Positions 53,201-62,700 of a stretch of DNA of 64,000 nucleotides are shown one piece after another. The notes under the pieces were generated by a model. It saw nothing but the letters and a program-made list of their open reading frames with translations. It ran no database searches and had not been told where the DNA came from. Source of the stretch: Myxococcales bacterium (GTDB taxonomy: Bacteria; Myxococcota; Myxococcia; Myxococcales; Myxococcaceae); NCBI GenBank assembly GCA_030681895.1, contig JAUXRI010000264.1, positions 1 to 64,000 of the forward strand, written 5' to 3'. The translations under genes were made by a program, and so were the position numbers. The first letter of the stretch is position 1, and each line of letters begins with the position of its first letter.

Positions 53201-53664
53201 AGCGTGCCAGCACAGATTCCGGCGCCGCCGTCGGTCGCCGTGCCGCCACCTATCGCCGTGCCGCCGCCCATCGCCGCCCCGCCGCCCATCGCTGCGCCGC
53301 CGCCCGTCGCTGCGCCACCGCCCATCGCTGCGCCACCGCCCGCGCTTCCTCCACCGGTGCTCTCACCACCATCGGGCATCGACCCGCCGGCACTGCCACC
53401 GCCCACAGCCGATCCGCCACCTGTCGCATTGACGCCGACCAGTCGGCATCCACCCAGGACGCACGCCTCGCCGAAGACGCACGCGACGCACGCCGCTCCG
53501 CTCTGGCCACACTGCGCGGAGGTGCTCGGCGAAACGCACACGTTCTCGGAACAGCAGCCGTCACACGTACTCGGGCCACACACGGGCTGAGCCTGTCCAC
53601 ATGCGCTGAGGCTGGTGAGCGCAAGGCCTGAAAGAACGAGGAGCAGCTTCGTCGGGTTGGTCAT
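50236..53664 (-). CDS. EGF and FG-GAP repeat surface lipoprotein
   Basis: This 1142-residue protein starts at the ATG at 53664 with lipoprotein signal LLLVLSGLALTSLSAC. The order is: a Cys module; a Gly/Ala linker (AAMGGGAATGGG and similar); a second Cys-rich region; seven calcium-binding EGF modules of the form DVNECLSNNGGCSTNATC; a cadherin-like beta-sandwich (TLSGLSVTPGSIAFSPSTLA); then seven FG-GAP-like repeats starting (V/L)KASNTGAGD.FG with ALSADGNTLAVGA. Seven repeats should close a beta-propeller like that of integrin alpha. Eukaryotic-like calcium-binding modules suggest adhesion. It is likely anchored on the outer membrane. The gene is followed by GH31 in the same direction. Confidence 0.88.
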   Translation of the reverse strand: MTNPTKLLLVLSGLALTSLSACGQAQPVCGPSTCDGCCSENVCVSPSTSAQCGQSGAACVACVFGEACVLGGCRLVGVNATGGGSAVGGGSAGGSMPDGGESTGGGSAGGGAAMGGGAATGGGAAMGGGAAMGGGTAIGGGTATDGGAGICAGTLRQCGTSCFELESDPNNCGQCGRGCIGAQVCIAGACSLLPMDCSVPAATCGTGFFCDPVTRSCRPGCRFNSECPTGATCNTSTSTCACPATQHACGQQCVPNTDVLSCGAQCAACPSTANGAPTCSAATCGIACAMGYARSGDTCVDVNECLSSNGGCSANATCTNTIGSRTCACIVGYTGDGLTCTDVDECLTNNGGCDANASCGNTGGSRTCSCNPGYAGNGLSCTDVNECLSNNGGCSTNATCTNSIGSRTCACVMGFTGNGFTCADVNECLTSNGGCDANAACTNTIGSRTCACNGGFTGSGLTCTDVDECLVNNGGCSPNASCGNTPGSRTCTCTTGYAGTGVVCNDVNECLANNGGCSANASCANTPGSRVCTCSSGYTGDGVTCADINECLVNNGGCVVNSTCTNTPGSRTCACNAGYVPMGTTCVWNDTTLSGLSVTPGSIAFSPSTLAYVVNAAAGPSTVSVSATVPLPAGVSVTINGTAYTPASSRSITLAGPATPVVITITAQSGATRTYSVVVTRALGQQAYVKASNPGAGDLFGASIALSADGNTLAVGAHSEGSNATGVGGNQADNSALESGAVYVFVRTGASWTQQAYLKASNTGAGDRFGTVVALSANGDTLAVGALFEASDGVGVNGPSQANDLAPGSGAAYVFVRNGATWAQQAWLKASNTGAGDFFGGSLDLSADGNTLAVGASNEDSSGAQTNNSQADAGAAYVFLRSGSTWAQQAYVKRLLPFSGHYFGNAVSISADGNTLAVGAYGYSFGRGSVSVFTRTGASWTELTSVLSWDFNDNDSFGTSVALSADGNTLAVGAPGEDSTATGINGNTLSNGASGSGAVYVFVRSGATFAMQAFVKASNTGVDDGFGSEVSLSADGRLLAVGAFSEDSNAVGVNGSQNNEAASGSGAVYLFHRTGTTWAQNTYLKASNTGASDGFGVGTVVSDDGNTLVVGAQWENSGSPGPNANQADETANDSGAVYLFVP
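53225..53345. repeat. ~18-bp tandem repeats coding for the Gly-rich linker
   Basis: Inside the EGF gene about six to seven units of a sequence like GCCGCCGCCCATCGCTGC repeat with small changes. On the coding strand they give the units AAMGGG, AATGGG, TAIGGG. The units are multiples of three, so length changes would not break the frame. Boundaries are approximate. Confidence 0.7.
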
Positions 53665-53742
53665 GTCGGATCCTTGGCCATGGCGGAGCACGCCACACGG
53701 GAGCGCGTCCCTTATCGAGTTGAACAGGTCAAGCGAGGCGCT

Positions 53743-56700
53743 TCACCGCTGGCCGCGTCGACGGCGCGACCACAGCAGCATCGCGATCGCGAGCACTCCG
53801 CTCGTGCCCATGCCCTCGAGGCCGGTGGCGCAGCTGCAGCCCATCTTCGCGCCCTCGACCGTGAAGGTGACGACCTCGCCCGGCCCATCACCCGCGAAGT
53901 TCTGGGAGAAGAGACAGCCGAAGTACGTGCCCGGGCGAATGTCGCTCGCCACCTGCGAGAGCGGCACGTCGGTGAAGCCCGCCGGCACGTCGATGGCCAC
54001 CGCAGGGACGCGCGTGCCGAAGCCGAAGGTGCAGCTGCCGGGGTTGCTCGCGCCGTACCGGAAGGCCGCGGTCGACGCCGAGCCGTTCGGGTTGACGGTG
54101 CCCTTGAAGACGACCGTGCCATCGGCCTGCGGCTCGATGCTCACCGTCTTCGCGATGGGAGGCGCCGACGTCGTCTGGAACGCCTGCACCGCTCCGAACG
54201 CCGCGCCGCCCATGTTCGAGGCGACCGCGCAGAAGAAGTACTTCGTGTTCGGCCGCAGCCCCGAGATGGCGAGCGTGTACGGAGCCGCCGTGGTGCCCGC
54301 GCCGAGCGTCATGCCGCCCATCGCCGGCACCCGCGTGCCGAACATGTCGTCACACGAGGTGGGCATCACGTCGGCGTAACGGAACCAGCCCGTCGCCGCG
54401 GTGCCGTTCGGGTTCACCGTGCCGCTGACGGTCGCGCTGGTGCCCACCACGTCGGTCGCCATGCCCGTCGTCACCACCGGAGGCGGCGCGAACGAGTTGA
54501 ACTGCAGCACCTGGCCAAAGCTCTTGCCCAGCGGGTTCTCAGCGATGGCGCAGAAGAAGTACGTCACGCCAGGGTCGAGGCCGGTGACGACCTCGGAGAA
54601 CGGCGTGTCCATCGTGCCTGCGGGAACGGTGGAGCCACCCGCCGCCGGCGCGCGTCGCCCGAAGGTGTCGTTGCACGTGCCCGGGTCCACCGTCGCGAGC
54701 CGGAACCAGGCGATGGTGGGCGCGCCGGTCGGGTTCACCGTGCCGTTGAGGCGAGGCGTCGCGCCGGTGAGCTGCGAGGCCGACGACGTCACCACGACGG
54801 GGACTCCCGGCGTCGTGAAGCTCTGCACCGCGCCGAAGCTGGTGCCGACGTCGTTCGTCGCCGCCGCGCAGAAGAAGTACCGGGTGCCACCGGCGAGCCC
54901 AGTCAGCAGCTGCGACACGGCCTGGCTCGTCGCCGCTGCGGGAACCGCGATGCCACCCGTCGTCGGGAAGCGCGTGCCGAAGGTGTCGGTGCACATGCCG
55001 GGGTTGGTCGTGCCGAAGCGGAAATACGCCGTCGCTGCGTCTCCGTTCGGCGTGACCGTGCCGTTCACGGTGGCCTGCGTCGCCGTCGTGGGCTGGCCGG
55101 TCGTCGTCGTCACCGTCGGCGTGCGAGGCGTGGTGAAGGTCTGCACCGAGCCGAAGGTGGTGCCGGCGGAGCTCGTCGCTCCCGCGCAGAAGAAGTACGC
55201 GGTGCCCGGCATGAGGCCCATGAGCGCTTCGGTGAACGGCGTCGCCGTCGAGCCGGAGCCGACCGGGGTGCCCCCCGTCGCCGGAGCCCGCGTGCCGAAC
55301 GTGTCGGTGCAGGTGCCGGGGTTCGTGGTGCCGTAGCGGAAGAAACCGGTGGAGGCCGAGCCGTTCGCCGTGCCCGTGCCGTTGAGCGTCGCGCTGATGC
55401 CCGTCACCATCGTCGCCGCTTGCGTCGTGGCCGAAGGAGGCGCCGCGCCCGTGGTGAATGAGAGCACCGTGCCGAAGCTGAGGCCGACCGAGTTCGACGC
55501 GATGGCGCAGAAGAAATACGTCGCGCCAGGCGTGAGGCCAGTGAGGGCCTGCGTGAACGCCACGGCCGTGCCACCGGTGCCGAGCGCCGCACCGCCCGTC
55601 GCAGGCGCCCGCGTTCCGAACGTGTCGTTGCAGCTGGTGGGGCTGGTCGTCGAGTAGCGGAAGTACCCCGTCGTCGCTGCGCCGAAGGGCGTGCCGGAGC
55701 CGTTGAGCGTCGCGCTCGCCGAGGTGACCGCGGTGGCTGCCGACGTCGTGACAGCCGGAGCCGCCAGCGTCGTGAAGGTCAGCACCGACCCAAACGACGT
55801 CCCAATCGAGTTCTGGGCGACGGCGCAGAAGAAGTACGTCGTCGCGCCAGACAGGCCAATGAGGTTCTGCGTGAAGCTCTGCGGCGTGCTGCCGCTGCCG
55901 AGGCTCGCGCCGCCCGTCGCAGGGAAGCGCGTGCCGAAGGTGTCGTTGCAGGTGCCGGGGCTCGTCGTCGAGTACCGCACCCACGCCGTCGTCGCGTCAG
56001 CGCCCGGGTTCACCGTGCCGCCAACGAGCGCTGCCCCCGACGTCACGTTCGAGGCCGCGGTCGAGGTGACCGTCGGTGCGCCCGGCGTGAAGAAGGTCAA
56101 CACCGAGCCGAAGCCAGTGCCGTTGCCGTTCTGCGCGATGACACAGAAGTAGTACGTGGTGGCGCCGGTGAGTCCGCTGAGCGTCGTGCTCGCCGCGCTC
56201 GCCGAGTTCCCGCTGCCGACGTTGATCGCGACGATCGGCGCTCGCGTTCCGAACGTATCGTTGCAGCTGCCCGGGTTCACCGCGCTGAAGCGGAACCAGG
56301 CCGTCGTCGCGCTGCCGAGCGGGTTCACCGAGGCGTTCAACGTCGCGCCAGTGCCCGTCACGCCCGTCGCCGCGCTCGTGGTGACCGTCGGTCCCGTCGG
56401 AGTCGTGAACGACGTCAGCGCGCCAAACGTGGTGCCGACCGAGTTCGTGCCGATCGCGCAGTAGTAGTACGTCGTCGACGGCGCGAGGCCTGACAACGAG
56501 GCAGAGAACGGCGTGACACCCGCGCTCGCAAGCACCGTGGTACCGCCAGCGCCGGGCGCACGAATACCGAAGGTGTTGTTGCAGACGCCAGGGCTCGTGG
56601 TGCTGAAGCGGAAGAAGCCCGTCGTGTCAGAGCCTCTCGGGTCCGCCGAGCCGTTGAGCGTGGCGACGCTGCTCGAGACTCCACTCGGTGCGACCGTCGT

Positions 56701-59700
56701 CACCGTCGGAGCGCCCGGCGTGCTGAAGGTCTGCACGGCACCGACGCCCGTGCCCACCGCGTTCGAGGCGATGGCGCAGAAGTAATACGTGGTGCCCGAG
56801 GAGAGGCCGGTCAGGTTCGCGATGAAGGAGACCGCGCTGGTGCCGGAGCCCAGTGACGTGCCGCCGCTGAAGGGGGTGCGCGTGCCGAACGTGTCGTTGC
56901 AGGTGACCGGATTCAACGTGCTGTAGCGGAACCACCCCGTCGCTGCGGAGCCGATGGGCGTGCCCTGCCCGTTCAAGGTCGCCGAGCTGCCAGTCACGTT
57001 CGTTGCGGCCTGCGTGGTGACGGTCGGCGCCGCCAGCGTGGTGAACGTCTGCACCGTGCCGAACGCCGTGCCCTCGGAGTTCTGCGCGATCGCGCAGTAG
57101 AAGTACGTCGTCGACGACGAGAGGCCCGTGACGAACTGGCTGTACGTCGTGCTGATCGAGCCTGCGCCGAGGTTGCTGCCGCTGCTCGCGGGGAAGCGCG
57201 TGCCAAAGGTGTCGTCACAGGCGCCGGGGCTCGTGGTGGCGTAGCGGAACCAGGCGGTCGTCGTGGCGCGGTTCGGGTTCGCGGCTCCATTGAAGGTAGC
57301 GGTCGAGCCGAGCACCGACGTCGCGGCGCTCGTCGTCACCGTCGGCGCGCCGGGCGTCGTGAAGGACAGGAGCGGACCAGGTGTGGTGCCGATGGCGTTC
57401 GAGGCGAGCGCACAGAAGAAGTACGTCGTGCCTTGCAGGAGTCCGGTGAGCGGCTCCGAGTACGCAACGCTCGTGCTGCCGCTGCCCAGCGAGGTGCCCG
57501 CGATCGACACGCGCGTGCCGAAGGTGTCGTTGCAGGTGCCGGGGCTCGTCGCCGAGTAGCGGAACCAACCAGTGCCGGCCGTGCCACGGGGGTTCGCCGA
57601 GCCGTTCAACGTCGCGCTGGTGCCGGTGACGAGCGTCGCCGCCGAGGTGATGACGGCAGGCGCCGCGGTGGTGGTGAAGGAGCGAACGACGCCGAACCGC
57701 GTGCCCGCCGAGTTCGAGGCGATCGCGCAGAAGTAATACGTCGTCGCCGGGAGCAGGCCCGAGACGAGCTCGGAGTACGGCGCCGGCATCGTGCCACTGC
57801 CGAGCGCGGTGCCGCCCGTCGCAGGGACGCGAGTGCCAAAGGCGTCGTTGCACGTCGAGAGGAACGTCGTGCTGTAGCGGAACCACCCGGTGGTCGCGCC
57901 GACGTTCGGGTTCGCGGTGCCCTCGAGCGTCGCGGTGGTGCTGCCAAACGTCGCGATGGGCGACGTGACGACGGCAGGCGGGCCAGGCGTGACGAAGGTC
58001 TCGACCGCACCGAACGACACGCCCGCGGCGTTCGAGCCGACCGCGCAGACGTAATACGTGGTGCCCGCGAGCAGCCCGGTGATGGCTCCTGAGTACGCGG
58101 TGGCCGTGTTCCCGGAGCCGAGCGGATAGCCGCCAGACAGCGGCTGCCGGGTGCCAAAGGTGTTGTCGCAGGTGACGGGGTTCACCGTGCTGTAGCGGAA
58201 CCAGCCTGTGGTGTTCGCGTTGTTCGGGTTGCCAGTCGCGTTGAGCGTGGCTCCGCTGGCAGTCACCAACGTCGCCGCTCCCGTCACCATCGTCGGCGCG
58301 TTGAGCGTGGTGAACTGCTGCACGGCGCCGTAGCTCCTGCCCACCACGTTGTCGGAGATCGCGCAGAAGTAGAACGTGGTGCCGGCGGCGAGCCCGGTGA
58401 GGCTCTGCGAGTACGAGACCGCGCTGGTGCCGTTGCCGAGCGCCGAGCCGCCCGTCGCCGGAGCCCGCGTGCCGAACACGTCGTCACACGTCATGGGGTT
58501 CGTCGTCGAGTACCGGAAGTACCCCGTGGTGTCGGCGCGGTTGGGGTTGCCGGTGCCGTTGAGCAGCGCGCCTGAGCTCGTGACCGCCGTGGCAGAGACC
58601 GTCGTCGCGGTCGGCAGGCCGGGCGTGGTGATCGTCAACACGCTCCCGTAATTGATGCCCACCGAGTTCTGGGCGATCGCGCAGACGTAATACGTCGTAC
58701 CCGTCGAGAGGCCCGTCACCGGCTGCGAATACACGACCGGGGAGTTGCCGAACGGAATCGCCGTCCCGCCCGTCGCAGGCACGCGCGTTCCGAAGGAGTC
58801 GTTGCAGACACCGGGGTTGGACGTCGCAAAGCGGAACCACGCCGTCGCCGCAGCGCCGTTCGGGTTCGCGCTGCCATTCAAGGTTCCGGTCGTCGCCGAG
58901 AGAATCGTCGGCGTTCCAGTGGTGACGCCGGGCACCTGCGGGGGCGTGGTGAAGGTGAGCAGCGCTCCGAGCTGCGTGCCGATGGTGTTCTGGGCGATCG
59001 CGCAGAAGTAATACGTGTTGCCAGGCAAGAGGCTCGCGATGGACGCGGCGTTCGACGAGGGCGTGCTGCCAGCGCCGACGAAGGTGCCGCCCGAGACCGG
59101 CGTGCGGGTACCGAAGGTGTCGTTGCAGGCCGTCGGATCGGTGAGGCTGTAGCGGAACCACGCCGTCGTCGAGGTGCCATTCGGCGTGATGGTGGAGTTG
59201 AGCGTGGCCGTCGTCGAAGTGACGGGAGACGCAGCCTGGGTCACCGTTGTGGGCAACGCGACCGTCGTGAAGGTGACGATGCTCCCGAACGTGGTGCCGA
59301 TGGAGTTCTCGGCGATCGCGCACCAGTAGTACGTCGTGCTCGGGGCGAGCCCGGTGAGCAACTGAGTGAAGGTCTGCGCGGTGTTGCCTGAGCCGACGCT
59401 GGTCCCTCCACTGACGGGCGTGCGCGTTCCAAACGCGTCGTTGCACGCGCCCGGGTTCGCGGTGGCGTAGCGGAACCACGCGGTGGTGGCGTCTCCGCGC
59501 GGCGTCGAGCTGCCGTTCAGCGTCGCCGAGGTATCAGAGATGAAGGACGTCGAGGCCGAGGTGACGAGCGGCTGCAACGCCGGCGTCGTGAAGGACAACA
59601 CCGCGCCGTACGAGGTGCCCACCGCGTTCGAGGCGATCGCGCAGAAGTAGTACGTGGTGCCCGGGAGCAGCGCCATCGGCGTCACCGAGAACGGAGTGGT

Positions 59701-62700
59701 CGACGAGCCCGAGCCCAGCGCGTTGCCTCCCGACAGCGGCGCCCGCGTGCCGAAGACGTTGTCACAAGTGCCAGGGTCGGTCGTCGCGTAGCGGAACCAC
59801 CCCGTCGCCGCGCTGCCGTTGGGAATTCCCGTCGCGTTCAGGGTGCCCGCGGTCGCAGAGACGCTGGTCGCGGGCAGGGTCGTCACCGTCGGCGCAGCAG
59901 GCGTCGCGAACGTCACCGGCAACCCAACCCCGACGCCGACCGAGTTCGAGGCGAGGGCACAGACGTAATACGTGGTGCCCGGCGTGAGGCTGGTGAGGCT
60001 GACGCTGAAGGGCGTGTTCGAGAAGCCTGCGCCCAGGTTGGTGCCTGACGACACCGGCGCGCGCGTGCCGTAGCTGTCGTTGCACGTGCCGGGGTCCGTC
60101 ACGCCGTACCGGAAGTAGCCGGTGGCCGACGCGCCCTGCGGGTTCGCCGAGCCGTTCAGGAACGCCGAGGTGCCAGTGATGCTGCTCGCGGCGCTGGTGG
60201 TGACCGTCGGCACGTTCGGCGTCGCGAAGCTCACGACGTTCCCGAAGCCGGTGCCGACCACGTTCTGGGCGATGGCGCAGAAGTAATACGTCGTTCCCGG
60301 CAGCAGGCCCGTCAGCGCCTCGCCGTAGACGATCGACGAGTTCCCGCTCCCGAGCGCCGTGCCGCCCGTCGCGGGAGCGCGCGTACCGAAGCTGTCGTTG
60401 CAGGTGCCGGGGCTGGTCGTCGAGTAGCGGAAGTAGCCGGTGCTGGCCGCTCCACGGGGCACCGCCGAGCCGTTCAACGTCGCCGTCGTGCCGGTGATGA
60501 GCGTGGCCGAGCTCGTCGAGACGATGGGCGCCGTCGCTGGAGCGATGAACGTCTCCACCGAGCCAAAGCTGGTGCCGACGTTGTTGCTGCCGATCGCGCA
60601 GTACCAATACTGGGTGCCCGGCGTGAGGCTGATGCTCTGGGTGTACGGCTGCGCGACGAGCCCCGTGCCGAGGAACGTGCTGCCCGAGAACGGCGCGCGG
60701 AAGCCGAAGCTGTCGCTGCACGTGCCGGGGTCGCTCGAGGCGTAGCGGAACCAGCCTGAGGTGCTCGAGTTGTTGGGCGTGCCGGTGCCGTTCAGCGTCA
60801 CGCTCGTCGCGAGCAACGACGTGGGCGGGTTGGTCACCATCGTCGGCGCGTTGGGTGTGGTGAAGGTGACGACGGCGCCGAAGCCGGTGCCTTCCGAGTT
60901 CGTCGCGATCGCGCAGTAGAAGTACGTCGTCGACGCGCTCAGCCCGCTCACCGACTGCGCGAACGACTGGTTGAAGGTGATCGTCGTTCCGCTCGACACC
61001 GGAGCCCGCGTTCCGAACGTGTCGTTGCACGTGCCCGGGTCGGTCGCCGAGTAGCGGAAGTACGCGAGCGCCGTGGCGAGGTTGGGGTTGCTGACGCCGT
61101 TGAAGGTCGCGAACGTTCCGCCGAGGCCCGAGACGGCCGACGTGGTGACGGTGGGGATGTTGGGCGTCGTGACGCTGACGGGCGAGCCGAAGCCCGTGCC
61201 TGCCGAGTTCGACGCGATCGCGCAGAAGTAATACGTCGTGCCGCGCGTGAGGCCGGTGATCGGCTCGAGGAAGGTCTGTGACGTGTTGCCTGAGCCGAGG
61301 TTGGTGCCCCCGCTCGCCGGAGCGCGCGTTCCGAACGTGTCGTTGCAGGTGCCGGGGTTGGTGGTCGCGTAGCGGAAGTAGCCGGTCGCCACGGCGCCGC
61401 GAGGCACGGCGGTTCCGTTGAGCGTCAACGTCGTGCCCGTCACCAGCGTCGCGGAGTTCGTCGACACCGCAGGAATCGCGGGCGGAGTCGTGAAGCTGCG
61501 AATGCCGCCAAAGCTCGTGCCGACGCCGTTCGCCGCGATCGCGCAGAAGTAATACGTCGTGCCGGGCAGCAGCCCACTGACCGTCTGCGAGTACGCCACC
61601 GCGAGGAGGCCTGCTCCGAGGCCCAGGCTGGTGGAGCTCGGCGCGCGCGAGCCGAACGTGTCGTTGCAGACACCCGGGTTCGTCGCGCTGTACCGGAAGT
61701 AGCCCGACGTGGAGCTGCCGTTCGGGTTCGCGGTGCCGTTCAGCGTCGTCGTCGTCGAGGTGAGGAACGTCTCGGCTTCGGTCGTCACCACCGGAACTGC
61801 AGGCGTCGCGAAGCTCTGCACCGCGCCGAACGTGGTGCCTTCGGAGTTCTGGCCGATCGCGCAGAAGAAGTACGTCGTGCCAGGGGTCAGCCCCGTCGCG
61901 CCTTGCGAGTACGCGCTCGCGAAGGTCGCCGAGCCCATGTTCGAGCCACCCGTGAGCGGCACGCGCGTGCCGAACGCGTCGTTGCAGGTGCCCGGGTTGC
62001 TGGTCGAGATGCGGAACGAGCCCGTGGTGGGCGCGCCGTTCGGGTTGATCGTTCCCGACAGCGTCGCGCTGGTGCTGGTGATGCTGGAGGCTGAGCTCGT
62101 GATCGTCGTGGGCGCGGCCACCAGCGTCGTCAACGAGAGCGGCACACCAATGCCCGTGCCCTGCGAGTTGTCGGCGAACGCGCAGAAGTAATACGTGGTG
62201 CCGGGCAGCAGGCCGGTGATCGTCTGGTTGTAGTTCTGCGACGAGTTGCCCGCGCCGAGCGCCGAGCCGCTGCTGACGGGAATGCGCGTGCCAAAGAAGG
62301 TGCTGCAGCTGCCGCCCGGGCTCGACGAGGAGTACCGGAAGTACCCCGTCGTCGTGGCGCCGTTGGGTGTCGCCGAGCCGTTGAGCTGCGCCGAGCTGCT
62401 CGTCACCAGGGTCGCTGCTTGCGAGAACACCGTGGGAGAAAGCGCAGGCGTGGTGAACGACAGGATGTTGCCGAACCCCGTGCCCGAGGCGTTCTGCACG
62501 ATCGCGCAGAAGTAATAGGTGGTGCCGGGAAGCAGGCCCGTCGTCGTCACCGAGTACGGAACGTTCGTCGTGCCCGAGCCGACCGCCGTCCCGAGCGTGC
62601 CGGGAACCCGCGTGCCGAAGACGTCGTCACAGGTGCCGGGGCTCGTGGTGCTGTGCCGGAACCAGCCCGTCGTCGCCTCGCCTCCAGCGTTCGCCGTGCC

